Of a stretch of 64,000 nucleotides of DNA, positions 1-7,500 are shown in pieces. The stretch lies in contig NZ_QNQP01000006.1 in the NCBI RefSeq assembly GCF_003316635.1, forward strand, positions 124,001 through 188,000, in the 5' to 3' direction. How positions within the stretch are numbered: the stretch's first letter is position 1; every line of letters begins with the position of its first letter. The position numbers were made by a program, and so were the translations under genes. Under the pieces are notes generated by a model. It ran no database searches. It saw only the letters and a list, made by a program, of their open reading frames with translations, and was not told the DNA's origin. Origin of the DNA: Roseovarius dicentrarchi. GTDB lineage: Bacteria > Pseudomonadota > Alphaproteobacteria > Rhodobacterales > Rhodobacteraceae.

Positions 1-382
1 CGCAAAGCGCCAGCGCGACGCTGACCGAATAGCTGAATTGCCGCACGGTCGGTCCTTTGGGCGCGCCCTTGCCGCCGCCGCCGGTGCTGGTCACGTTCAC
101 TTCCTCGCGAAACTCCGTGGCCCAGATGATCTGTCCGGCCACGCGCATCCGCCCGAAAACCTGGGCAATCGCATCGCCTTCGCCCGATCCGGTCAGGCGC
201 AAGCGATTGGCCCGGCCCGTGTCCACCACGTCCGAGCCCTGGCCCATCAGCCGCTGATCTATCGACCGCCCGATGATGCCCCCCGCAAATCGCCCGACGG
301 CGGCCATAGACAGTCCCGCCACGGTGCCGCCCACAGATCCGCCAATAGCCGCGCCTGCGGCAGATAATAAAATAGTCGCCAT
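1..382 (-). CDS. GTA host-specificity/tail tip protein gp15 (partial, N-terminus only)
   Basis: This is the first roughly 127 residues of the large GTA baseplate/tip protein (the RcGTA g15 'megatron'), which continues past the left edge. The reading frame starts at an ATG sharing bases with the TGA of the NlpC/P60 gene. It begins MATILLSAAGAAIGGSVGG, a glycine/alanine-rich hydrophobic stretch, followed by a segment containing IIGRSIDQRLMGQG and VFGRMRVAGQIIWATEF, typical of the N-terminus of this family. In the RcGTA particle gp15 forms the tip that contacts the recipient cell. Position at the 3' end of the cluster supports the call. Completeness of the rest of the gene cannot be judged. Confidence 0.85.
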   Translation of the reverse strand, partial: MATILLSAAGAAIGGSVGGTVAGLSMAAVGRFAGGIIGRSIDQRLMGQGSDVVDTGRANRLRLTGSGEGDAIAQVFGRMRVAGQIIWATEFREEVNVTSTGGGGKGAPKGPTVRQFSYSVSVALALC

Positions 383-831
383 CAGATACGCTCCTCGGGG
401 AATGTGAACCGCGCCACGATGCGGCGGCGCCAGGGCATGCTCAGCGGGCTTTCGACCACCGCGTGGCCCGAATAGGCATGAATGAACGATGCATCGGCGC
501 CTATACGCCCCGCGATGCCCAGATGCTTGGCCACCGAGCCGTCGCGCATGCGAAACAGCAACACATCGCCAGGCGCCTCATCAGTCTGGACCTTTGCCAC
601 CAAATGGCGCCGGGCGGCCTGCCACAGTGCCTCGATGCGGGCCGGCTCTGACCAGTCCATCGAATAGGCGGGCGGCACTTCCGGCTCCGCGCCCAGCACC
701 TCCCGCCAGACACCGCGCAAAAGGCCCAGACAATCGGTCCCGGCCCCCTTGCACGATGCCTGATGCAGGTACGGAGTGCCGATCCAGCCGCGTGCAGCGC
801 CGACGATGCGCTGTGATTGAACGTCACTCAT
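382..831 (-). CDS. GTA NlpC/P60 family cell-wall peptidase (gp14)
   Basis: A 149-residue papain-fold NlpC/P60 peptidase of the phage/GTA tail type. The candidate catalytic cysteine is Cys34 in GTDCLGLLRG, and His104 in VAKHLGIAG is the likely partner. In RcGTA the equivalent protein sits at the tail tip and is thought to open peptidoglycan during DNA entry. The start overlaps the end of the preceding gene by four bases (ATGA), and its stop overlaps the g15 start, so the three tail-tip genes are translationally coupled. Length and order match RcGTA g14. No signal peptide is seen, as expected for a particle component. Confidence 0.9.
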   Translation of the reverse strand: MSDVQSQRIVGAARGWIGTPYLHQASCKGAGTDCLGLLRGVWREVLGAEPEVPPAYSMDWSEPARIEALWQAARRHLVAKVQTDEAPGDVLLFRMRDGSVAKHLGIAGRIGADASFIHAYSGHAVVESPLSMPWRRRIVARFTFPEERI

Positions 832-1715
832 CTGCGGCTCCCTCCATTCAGGCTGCCGGCCTTGGACGGGTCCGAGATGGACCAGTCATCGCCCGGAATG
901 TCCGGAAATCCTTGAAAATTGACAAAGTTCTGAAACTTCAGCCGACAGGTTGCGGCCCGCTTGTCACACCCGGCCTCCAGCCTCAGCCGATCGCCGGCGC
1001 TTACATCCGCGCGCAGCGGATGCCATAGCTCGATCACCCGCTGCCCGCCGGCCAGCCCATCGCGCTTGATGACACCGCTCAGCCCCTTTGCCGCGCCGTC
1101 CAGCACGATCAGCCGCCCGTGCTGAAACCAGCCGGTATCGAAACCGCCAAACGGCACGAAGTGAAAAATCCTGCGTTCGTTGATCTGAGCGGCGGGAACT
1201 TCCTTTACATAACCGGACGTTTGCATGTCAAACCGGCAGCCGCCATCCCCCAGCACAGCCGAGCATGGCTTTTGATAGACCCGCCCCAGCGGCCTGTTCA
1301 GCGCCTCGGTCAGCCCGCGCAATTCCGCCTCGAACGCCCCGCCCGACCGGCGCAATTCGCCGATCGTGCCGCGAAATTGCAAATGCCGTTGCGCGGCGTC
1401 CTGCCAGTTGACCAGCCACGCGCGGATTTCGGCGCCGTCATAGCGGCCCGCCTCGATGTCCTCCTCGCGGATCGACGCATCGCTCAGCGCGCCCAGCGCC
1501 TCGGTATTGTCCACCGACAGGCCGGTTGTCTGCTGGATTGCCAGCGCGCTTAGCCCGGTATCGGCGCGAAAGGTGATGCCGTCGAAAAACAATGGCCCGT
1601 CATGGTCGGTAAACCCCAGAACCGTGCCGTCCTTGCGTGTCAGCGCCCAGGCGCGGCAGGTTGTGGTAACTCCGGTCTGCAAATGCGCGTGCAGCGCCGC
1701 GTTCAGCCCGCTCAT
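828..1715 (-). CDS. GTA tail hub protein gp13 (DUF2163 / phage BR0599 family)
   Basis: A 295-residue baseplate hub protein. The N-terminal part, with FTDHDGPL at about residues 35-42, is characteristic of DUF2163. Four cysteines are arranged as C151-x8-C160 and C250-x6-C257, the spacing I recall for the iron-sulfur-binding C-terminal domain of lambda tail-tip protein L; a cluster here is therefore inferred. The gene overlaps g12 upstream and g14 downstream by four bases each. In RcGTA this protein links the distal tail protein to the tip. The full length is intact with no frameshift. Confidence 0.9.
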   Translation of the reverse strand: MSGLNAALHAHLQTGVTTTCRAWALTRKDGTVLGFTDHDGPLFFDGITFRADTGLSALAIQQTTGLSVDNTEALGALSDASIREEDIEAGRYDGAEIRAWLVNWQDAAQRHLQFRGTIGELRRSGGAFEAELRGLTEALNRPLGRVYQKPCSAVLGDGGCRFDMQTSGYVKEVPAAQINERRIFHFVPFGGFDTGWFQHGRLIVLDGAAKGLSGVIKRDGLAGGQRVIELWHPLRADVSAGDRLRLEAGCDKRAATCRLKFQNFVNFQGFPDIPGDDWSISDPSKAGSLNGGSRR

Positions 1716-2344
1716 ACCCGGATCTCCACAACCGGCACATTCGGCACGTCCCCGGCCTGAAAGCTGGCAACGCTGACCATGATGCGGTCGGTGTCAAAGC
1801 GGACCGGCACATCGAACTCAAAACCGGCAGTGATCCGTTCCCCCGCATTGGGCGGGTGATTGAACGTGACGATCCCCGTCGATGTGTCCACCTCGTAATG
1901 CACGCCCTCTTTCTGTTCGTCGCCGCCAATCCCGATCCGCACGGTGCCGCGCACGGGTTTGGAGATGGGGCGCGCGTACTCATGCTGCCCCGACCGATAG
2001 GTTTTCATCAGCTGAAATCCGGGCGTCACATCGTCGCCAAAGGCGATGATCTGGTCTTCGTAGGCCACATCCAGCAGCGCGCCGCCGGATTTGTAATCGG
2101 CCCAGTCCTTCCAGCGAAAGCCGTGGATTTGCCCGCGCCGCGCCTCGAAAAACGCGATCAGCGCCTCAATATCGTCCAGGCCCCGCATCGCCACGCCCGC
2201 ATCATACCGCCTGCGCGAATGCTGCCAGGGCGTGTTGCGCTCCTCGAACCCGTTGGCCAGCGTCACCACGTCGGTCAGCCGCTCCGGCCCCCCGACCGAG
2301 CCGAAGCTCAGGTTCGCCGGAAATCTCACTTCGTGAAAACCCAT
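1712..2344 (-). CDS. GTA distal tail protein gp12 (DUF2460)
   Basis: A 210-residue DUF2460 protein (glycosyl-hydrolase-associated GTA gene 12 type). It opens MGFHEVRFPANLSFGS and contains GFRWKDWADYKSG around residue 95, both typical of the family. The start is preceded by a good ribosome site (GGGAGAAAAACG). In RcGTA this protein forms the distal tail ring to which the hub attaches. The gene is coupled by ATGA overlap to the hub gene downstream and lies 12 bases after the tape-measure gene. Nothing about it is truncated. Confidence 0.9.
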   Translation of the reverse strand: MGFHEVRFPANLSFGSVGGPERLTDVVTLANGFEERNTPWQHSRRRYDAGVAMRGLDDIEALIAFFEARRGQIHGFRWKDWADYKSGGALLDVAYEDQIIAFGDDVTPGFQLMKTYRSGQHEYARPISKPVRGTVRIGIGGDEQKEGVHYEVDTSTGIVTFNHPPNAGERITAGFEFDVPVRFDTDRIMVSVASFQAGDVPNVPVVEIRV

Positions 2345-2356
2345 CGTTTTTCTCCC

Positions 2357-3016
2357 TTACCGATTGCGCTGACCGCGCCCGATGGCCCGGCTCATCTGCG
2401 CCGCGATCTGGCCCTGACTGCGCCGGAACCCTTCGGCATCGGGCGTGGAAATGTTCATCACCACGCTCACATTTCCGCCGCCACCGCCGCGCACGCCCAG
2501 CTTGCCGTCCGCGCCCCGCGCCAGCGGCATGATCGCCTCCGGCCCCGCCTCGCCCATCAGGCCGGTGCCGCCCCGCATCGGAAAGGTCACAGGCCCGCTG
2601 ACGATGCCGCCACTGGCAAAGGGCTGCACCCGTCCTTGCGAGAAACTGGCGCCGTTGGCGAACGGCATCAGCCCGCCCACGAGGCTGCCAACCCCGCTGG
2701 CCAGCAGCCCGCCAACATGATCCGTCACCGGTTTCACAGCCGCGTTGAACGCCGTGTTGATCATCGAATTGGCGAGGCTGCGCAGCGAGGTGGACAGGCT
2801 GTCGCCATCCACCACCGCGCCCTGAATCGCGCGCCGCAATCCCCGGCTCATTCCGCGGTCCAGCGTCGCCACGTCATAGCCGGTCCGCTCAAATGTGCCG
2901 CGTACGCGCCCCAACTCTGCATTGAACGCCGCCGCCATATCCGTGGCCGCGCCCAACGATCCGTCCAGCGCCTCCAGTTGCGCGTCCAGCGCGCCAAGGT
3001 CTTCACTGTCACTCAT
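2357..3016 (-). CDS. GTA tail tape measure protein gp11
   Basis: A 219-residue tape-measure protein. It has a helical N-terminal half, then a glycine-rich region with FASGGIVSGPVTFPMRGG and LMGEAGPEAIMPL, the signature seen at the C-terminal end of many phage tape measures. Tape measure length sets tail length, so this very short version predicts a short tail, consistent with GTA particles. Two adjacent ATG codons are possible (3019 and 3016); 3016 is chosen because GGAG then lies six bases upstream. The start lies inside the last codons of the chaperone gene before it. Confidence 0.88.
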   Translation of the reverse strand: MSDSEDLGALDAQLEALDGSLGAATDMAAAFNAELGRVRGTFERTGYDVATLDRGMSRGLRRAIQGAVVDGDSLSTSLRSLANSMINTAFNAAVKPVTDHVGGLLASGVGSLVGGLMPFANGASFSQGRVQPFASGGIVSGPVTFPMRGGTGLMGEAGPEAIMPLARGADGKLGVRGGGGGNVSVVMNISTPDAEGFRRSQGQIAAQMSRAIGRGQRNR

Positions 3017-3209
3017 CATTCTCTCCTCGCGTATCGGGATAGGCCTGCATCAAGGCATCCAGCCGGCCGCGCACCAGCGGTGCCGCGCCCTGCGCCTCGC
3101 CCAGCATCAGCCGCAGCTCGGCCGGGGTCAGCGCCCAGAATTCGGCGGGCTTCAGGCCCAGACCGCGCAGGCCCGCCTGCATCAACCCCGGCCAATCGAA
3201 ACCACTCAT
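3009..3209 (-). CDS. GTA tail assembly chaperone (rcc01693-like, gp10.1)
   Basis: A 66-residue protein rich in leucine and alanine, with LGLKPAEFWALTPAELRLML at its centre, the hallmark of the small phage tail assembly chaperone family (Phage_TAC_6, rcc01693-like). It is the second of two tiny genes between the major tail protein and the tape measure, where chaperones that load the tape measure are found. In many phages a programmed frameshift joins two such products; here they are separate frames joined by a four-base ATGA overlap, and I see no obvious slippery run at the junction. Confidence 0.85.
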   Translation of the reverse strand: MSGFDWPGLMQAGLRGLGLKPAEFWALTPAELRLMLGEAQGAAPLVRGRLDALMQAYPDTRGENDE

Positions 3210-3526
3210 TGCGCCTCCGGCAGCATGAAGGCCCGCGCCAGCAGCTCTGCCGCCGCGCGGGCCGCCGCCAGCGGCCCGCCTTCGATCTCGGCGGCGATCA
3301 GATCGCCGGCGGACCCCTGCCAGCCGCCGCCGCGCAGCCCCGCGACGATCAGCGCCAGTACATCGCGCGTCGAAAACCCGCCCGCCTCGAACCGCTCGAC
3401 CAGATCGACCAGCGATCCTGCCGACAGCCCTGCCTCCAGCTCGGCCAAAGCGCCCAAAGTCAGCTTCAGCACGCGCCGCTCGCCGTCGATGACCACCGCC
3501 ACCTCACCTGCCCATGGGTTTGCCAT
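3206..3526 (-). CDS. GTA tail assembly chaperone gp10 (gene transfer agent family protein)
   Basis: A 106-residue protein beginning MANPWAGEVAVVIDGERRVL, with a central LGALAELEAGL. It matches the GTA TAC-type family (Phage_TAC_11) that folds or delivers the tape measure during tail assembly. It starts one base after the major tail protein gene and overlaps the next chaperone gene by four bases. It is expected to be cytoplasmic and absent from the finished particle. No unusual features. Confidence 0.88.
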   Translation of the reverse strand: MANPWAGEVAVVIDGERRVLKLTLGALAELEAGLSAGSLVDLVERFEAGGFSTRDVLALIVAGLRGGGWQGSAGDLIAAEIEGGPLAAARAAAELLARAFMLPEAQ

Positions 3527-3527
3527 C

Positions 3528-3941
3528 TCAGATCGCCGTGAAAATCATGCGGCCCGCCGACGCCAGCGACAGCTCGTAAGTCGCTTCACCGTCATGCGTG
3601 CCGGCATACTCAATCGACGTCACTTGAAACGGCCCCTCGATGATCCCGAAATCAGGGATCACCACCTGAAAGGCGGGCGTTTCACCATCAAAGAAGATTT
3701 GCCGCGTCCGTTCATCCGAATCCGCATCGCGGAAAATGCCCGAACCACTGATCGCCGCCGATTTGACGCCGGCGCCGCCCAGCAATTCGCGCCAGCCGCC
3801 CGCGCTCTCCAGGCTGGTCACATCCACGCTTTCGGCGTTGAAGCTGATGCGCGTCGCGCGCAGCCCCGCCACCGACTCAAAGTTACCGTCGCCCGTCAGA
3901 TCGACCTTGATCAACAGGTCCTTGCCGTTTTGAACTGCCAT
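3528..3941 (-). CDS. GTA major tail tube protein gp9
   Basis: A 137-residue tail tube subunit of the TP901-1/GTA type. The sequence MAVQNGKDLLIKVD followed by NAESVDVTSLESAGGWREL is the expected pattern for phage major tail proteins of this class. In the particle it forms the stacked rings of the tail. A purine-rich site (GGAGACAAGAC) precedes the start. The spacing of 22 bases from the upstream gene is wider than its neighbours, which may allow independent strong translation of this abundant protein. Confidence 0.9.
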   Translation of the reverse strand: MAVQNGKDLLIKVDLTGDGNFESVAGLRATRISFNAESVDVTSLESAGGWRELLGGAGVKSAAISGSGIFRDADSDERTRQIFFDGETPAFQVVIPDFGIIEGPFQVTSIEYAGTHDGEATYELSLASAGRMIFTAI

Positions 3942-3963
3942 GTCTTGTCTCCGCTAATATTGA

Positions 3964-4371
3964 TTAAACCGCGTCCTGAACCCGCGCCCGAAACGTCAGA
4001 TCGATCCGCCGCAGCTGATCATCCCGCCGCGCCCGCGCCCGATAGAAATTCAGCGCCGCCAGATGCCCCCGGTCGAGGCTCAGCTCCGCATCCGTCAGCG
4101 CATCGCCCACCGCCGCCGCCGCCTGCTTGGCCGCTGCAAAACCAGCCGCATCGCTGACCACTGACACCGTGAACCGATGCCAAGCGCCACCAGACGTGCC
4201 GTCCGACCGATCACGCACATCCTCCGGCCCCAATGTCACGTAAAGCGAGGGCAAGGCGCCCGCCGGCGGCGCATCGTAAATCGCCCCGCCGACCAGCGCG
4301 GACAGCTCCGCATCGCCAATCAACTGCCCGTAAACCGCCGCCTGTAGCGCCGCCGATCCGCCATAGCTCAT
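3964..4371 (-). CDS. GTA tail terminator protein gp8 (DUF3168)
   Basis: A 135-residue DUF3168 protein, the family that caps the tail tube and joins it to the head completion proteins. It has AVYGQLIGDAELSALVGG at the N-terminus and IYDAPPAGALPSLYVTLGPE just after, both diagnostic. It overlaps the head-closure gene upstream by four bases (ATGA). In RcGTA the equivalent is gp8. Full length, no anomalies. Confidence 0.88.
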   Translation of the reverse strand: MSYGGSAALQAAVYGQLIGDAELSALVGGAIYDAPPAGALPSLYVTLGPEDVRDRSDGTSGGAWHRFTVSVVSDAAGFAAAKQAAAAVGDALTDAELSLDRGHLAALNFYRARARRDDQLRRIDLTFRARVQDAV

Positions 4372-4709
4372 ACCGCCACCTCCTCTTGCGCATTGCAGGT
4401 CAGGTAGCGGCCCAAAGGGTCGCGATCCGTCACCGCTTCAATCCTGAAAATCCGGCCGCCGCCGCGCAGCCGCTGCTCGGGCTTTGGGCGCGAGGGCGCA
4501 CCCCAGGGCGCCGCGCGAACCGTGATTTTATACCCGGTGCTGGAAACCTGCGCCGCGCCCTCCGTCACCTCGCGCCCCGCGCGTGCGATGATTTCGGCCC
4601 AGACCTCGCCAATCGGCTGCCACGTCTCGGCAAAGCCGCCCGCACCATCGGCAACCCGCTCAGGCGCTTCCAGCACCAGATGCCGGTTGAGGTTGATATG
4701 CTTCATCAC
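4368..4709 (-). CDS. GTA head closure / head-tail connector gp7
   Basis: A 113-residue protein of the phage head-tail joining family. It begins MMKHINLNRHLVLEAPERV, contains GGFAETWQPIGEVWAEI, and ends with RIEAVTDRDPLGRYLTC, a layout typical of the SPP1 gp16-like stopper. It seals the DNA-filled head and connects to the tail terminator. Overlaps of four bases with both neighbours indicate translational coupling. The start could be either of two adjacent ATG codons; the first is used. Confidence 0.85.
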   Translation of the reverse strand: MMKHINLNRHLVLEAPERVADGAGGFAETWQPIGEVWAEIIARAGREVTEGAAQVSSTGYKITVRAAPWGAPSRPKPEQRLRGGGRIFRIEAVTDRDPLGRYLTCNAQEEVAV

Positions 4710-5305
4710 ATCACCCCCCCGCCCAGCATCCGAACGGTGCGATACCGCTCGATCAGGCTGGTCACGCCAAAGGGCATGCAGCCACCGCCCAGCGCCGTAT
4801 CGGCGCGATATTCGTAATAATGTGCCGCCAGCAGCAGTACCGCCTGGCCCAGATCGGCCGGCAGATCGCCCCAGGCCGCGCCCATGCCGGCGCGGAACCG
4901 CACCACCACAGCGCCGCCCGACGGCACCGGCGGCAGAACCGTGCCCACCGGCATCAAGCGCGGGCGATGCGTGTCCTTCTCCAGCCGGAAATGCGCGGGA
5001 TCGGCGATCTCCTCGCTACCCGACATATGGCGCAGCACCACATCCTCGATCGCCTTGACCGGTGCCACCGGCAGCGCCTGACCATAGCCGGTACGCCACG
5101 CAACCAACTCCCACGAGAATATCCGCTCGATCAGCACCTTGCCGGTGCGCGCCTCGATCGACGCAATCGCCGCGCGTAGAAAACTGGTCAGCACCGCATC
5201 CTGCACATCATCGTCCGAAAACCCGGTGCCCAGCCGCAGATGCGCCTTGAACTGGGCCACCGGCAGGGCGGCCTCCGGCACGGCGGTTTCTTCAATCAAC
5301 ATCAT
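4706..5305 (-). CDS. GTA head-tail adaptor gp6 (phiE125 gp8-like)
   Basis: A 199-residue adaptor protein of the phiE125 gp8 / HK97 gp6 type that binds the portal and forms the neck ring. It contains QFKAHLRLGTGFSDDDVQD near the N-terminus and LGQAVLLLAAHYYEYR in the C-terminal third, the typical helical signature. The start has GGAG seven bases upstream. It follows a 152-base gap after the capsid gene that holds a GC-rich hairpin, so its expression may be lower than that of capsid. Confidence 0.88.
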   Translation of the reverse strand: MMLIEETAVPEAALPVAQFKAHLRLGTGFSDDDVQDAVLTSFLRAAIASIEARTGKVLIERIFSWELVAWRTGYGQALPVAPVKAIEDVVLRHMSGSEEIADPAHFRLEKDTHRPRLMPVGTVLPPVPSGGAVVVRFRAGMGAAWGDLPADLGQAVLLLAAHYYEYRADTALGGGCMPFGVTSLIERYRTVRMLGGGVM

Positions 5306-5420
5306 GGAATAACTCCGATAGTTCCGGATCCCTCCGGTGGTTCAGGCGCGCGCCACCCACGTTGCTCGGACGGAGGGGAGCAGCTGGACAACGCATCAAG
5401 TGATTGGCGGCGCACGCCCC

Positions 5421-5443
5421 GGACGGGGGCAGATCCCCCGCCC
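5421..5443 (-). terminator. GC-rich hairpin between capsid and adaptor genes
   Basis: A stem of five G-C pairs with a five-base loop, flanked by three further pairs and one mismatch, lies 15 bases after the capsid stop codon. It lacks a U-tract on the minus strand, so complete termination is unlikely. It may act as an attenuator or mRNA end-stabiliser that makes capsid more abundant than downstream products. The 19 bases 5425-5443 are nearly the same as 63758-63776, so it may instead be a dispersed repeat. Confidence 0.45.
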
Positions 5444-5457
5444 GATCCGCGCCTCGC

Positions 5458-6648
5458 TTAGGAGACCGCGAATTTCAACAGCTTGATCGCCGCATAGTCG
5501 CTGACATCACCGCCGACGCGCTTGGTGGCGTAGAACAGGACGTGCGGCTTGGCGCTGAAGGGGTCGCGCAGAACGCGCAGGTCGGGACGCTCGGCAACGG
5601 TATAGCCCGCGCCGAAATCACCAAATGCAACCGACATCGCATTGCTGACCATATCCGGCATGTCCTCGGCGATCAGCACCGGATAGCCCAGCAGGCGCGC
5701 AGGCTCGCCCGCCGCCAGACCGTCCGACCACAGGAACCGGCCATCCGCATCCTTCATCTTGCGCAATGAACCCGCCGTTTTCGAGTTCATGACAAAGCTG
5801 GCATTGGCGCGATACTCAGCCCCCAGCGCATAAACCAGATCAATCACCGCATCTGCACCGTTGAAATCGCCATCGGCGCCGGTCGGCACATAGCCCAGAT
5901 TGCCCCAGGTCCAGACGTCGTTATCGACCGTCGGCTTGGTCAGGAAACCGGTCGGCTTGTCCACACCGTTGCCGGCGACAAACGCAGCGGCCTCGGCACG
6001 TGCAAACTTGTCGGCGATACGGCCAGCCAGCCAGCCCTCGATGTCAAAAGCCGAATCGTCCAGCAAACGCTGCGATGCTTTGGGCAGCGCGCTCAGCTCG
6101 TGCAGCGGGATGGTGATACGGTCAATGCCGGGTGTCGCCGTCTCGCTCACGCCCGCCGTCTCGGTCGCCCAGCCATGGCCGACGTCGCCATGGTCGATCA
6201 GCACGTCAAAGCTGGTCGCCTCGACCGCCACGACATTGGCAATCGCCCGGATCGACGCCGTGCTGCTCAGCACCGACTTGATCGCGCCCGCCGTCTGCGG
6301 GTCCACCAGATAGCCGCCATCGCCGGCGATGGTCGTGCCCAGCGCCTTGCCTTCCAGCTCCAGACCGCGCAGCCCGTCATCGTCGCCCGAGCGCAGATAG
6401 GCGTTGAACGCCTTCTGATGCGGGGCAGGGCCGTCATTGCCGCCCGCCAGAACAGGACGTGCAGGCACAAAGGATTTACGCTCAATCATTGTCATCTTCT
6501 CTTCTTGCTGTTTCAGTCGTTCTTCGATCCGGGCCTGAAAGCCCTTCAATTCGCCCACAAAGCCCGCCACGGCAGACTTCACTTCGGCCACCGGCGCGCG
6601 CCCGTCAGGCACGCCTTCCCCGGCACCGGAATTTCCGGTTTCACTCAT
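5458..6648 (-). CDS. GTA major capsid protein gp5 (HK97 fold)
   Basis: A 396-residue HK97-type major capsid protein. The N-terminal roughly 100 residues are charged and helical (EELKGFQARIEERLKQQEEK region), matching the scaffold-like delta domain removed by the prohead protease. The body begins with KALGTTIAGDGGYLVDPQ and ends with FYATKRVGGDVSDYAAIKLL, both classic for the phage_capsid family. The start ATG at 6648 is chosen because AAGGAG lies six bases upstream; a GTG one codon earlier is less well placed. It is the main shell protein of the GTA particle. Confidence 0.93.
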   Translation of the reverse strand: MSETGNSGAGEGVPDGRAPVAEVKSAVAGFVGELKGFQARIEERLKQQEEKMTMIERKSFVPARPVLAGGNDGPAPHQKAFNAYLRSGDDDGLRGLELEGKALGTTIAGDGGYLVDPQTAGAIKSVLSSTASIRAIANVVAVEATSFDVLIDHGDVGHGWATETAGVSETATPGIDRITIPLHELSALPKASQRLLDDSAFDIEGWLAGRIADKFARAEAAAFVAGNGVDKPTGFLTKPTVDNDVWTWGNLGYVPTGADGDFNGADAVIDLVYALGAEYRANASFVMNSKTAGSLRKMKDADGRFLWSDGLAAGEPARLLGYPVLIAEDMPDMVSNAMSVAFGDFGAGYTVAERPDLRVLRDPFSAKPHVLFYATKRVGGDVSDYAAIKLLKFAVS

Positions 6649-6684
6649 CACCTGCTCCTTGTTCTGGTGTTTGTTTGCCCGGCG

Positions 6685-7239
6685 TTATCCGCGCGCCAAT
6701 TCGCGGCCCGCGGCACTGAACGTCGCCGCCAAATCACGCAGATCGCCGCCGCTCAGGCTATCGCCCTTGGCCGCCACCCGCGCACTGGGAAGCATGGGGA
6801 ACGTCACCAGCGACACCTCCCACAGCTCCAGTTCCTGCAAAAGCCGTTGGCCCTTGTCATTCCTTGTCGCCCGCACCGTGCGATAGCCGATGCTCAGCCC
6901 GTCAATCGCGCCCGCGCCGATCAGCGCGGCCGCCTCGCGCCCGCGCCCCACCGCCTCCAGCAGACGCCCCTTGACGTATAGCCCGCGCTTGTCCTCGCGC
7001 ACCTCGTCCCAGACGCCGATCGGCTGCGCCGGATCATGCTGCCACAGCATCTTGACTTGGCGGCTTTCGGCATTGAGCCGCGTCAGCGACTTCGCATAGG
7101 CACCTGCCACCACCACATCGCCGCCCTGATCGGTATCGCCGAAATAGCTGGCATAGCCTTCGATCCCGACCCCATCCTTGACGGTCAAATCCGCATCGAA
7201 CCGCGCGAATTTCCGCTCCAGCCCCGTATCAAAATCCAT
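6685..7239 (-). CDS. GTA prohead protease gp4 (HK97 family)
   Basis: A 184-residue assembly protease of the HK97/U35 serine family. The catalytic histidine is in MLWQHDP and the nucleophilic serine in GLSIGYR, the standard pair for this family. It cleaves the capsid delta domain during maturation. Two in-frame ATG codons occur; the second (7239) is preferred because the AGGATGAGG purine tract is correctly spaced to it, whereas it abuts the first (7248). Located between the small g3.5 and capsid, as in RcGTA. Confidence 0.9.
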   Translation of the reverse strand: MDFDTGLERKFARFDADLTVKDGVGIEGYASYFGDTDQGGDVVVAGAYAKSLTRLNAESRQVKMLWQHDPAQPIGVWDEVREDKRGLYVKGRLLEAVGRGREAAALIGAGAIDGLSIGYRTVRATRNDKGQRLLQELELWEVSLVTFPMLPSARVAAKGDSLSGGDLRDLAATFSAAGRELARG

Positions 7240-7260
7240 AAACCTCATCCTTTCAAACCC

Positions 7261-7500
7261 TCACGGCAGCGCCACGATCAGCGGCTGCAACGCCTGCGCC
7301 ACAATCGCGCCCGCTATCCCGTAAACCGCCAGCCACAGCCGCCGCTCCAGCCGTTCCATCGCCTCTTCCAGCTTCTTCTGCCGCTCCGCGACCGCCTGAA
7401 ACTTCAACAGGGCAACCCGCTCGTTCGCCTCCAGCCGCAGCGCCGGCGCACAATCGAACGCCTCAAAGCCGTAGCGCTCTGACCGCCGCTCCTCATCCAT
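7261..7500 (-). CDS. GTA small protein g3.5
   Basis: A 79-residue protein with a charged coiled-coil-like stretch (ERVALLKFQAVAERQKKLEE) followed by a C-terminal hydrophobic segment (WLAVYGIAGAIVAQAL) that looks like one membrane helix. Its start overlaps the end of the portal gene by eight bases. RcGTA has a small gene at the same place (g3.5). Its job in particle formation is not known to me. Real coding is supported by conserved position and coupling. Confidence 0.75.
   Translation of the reverse strand: MDEERRSERYGFEAFDCAPALRLEANERVALLKFQAVAERQKKLEEAMERLERRLWLAVYGIAGAIVAQALQPLIVALP

Noticed and set aside
1856..3541. A long plus-strand open frame of about 560 codons opposite the GTA tail genes.
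   Set aside because: It is arginine/histidine/proline-rich with no domain, and lies opposite several short conserved GTA genes; long antisense frames are expected at this GC content.
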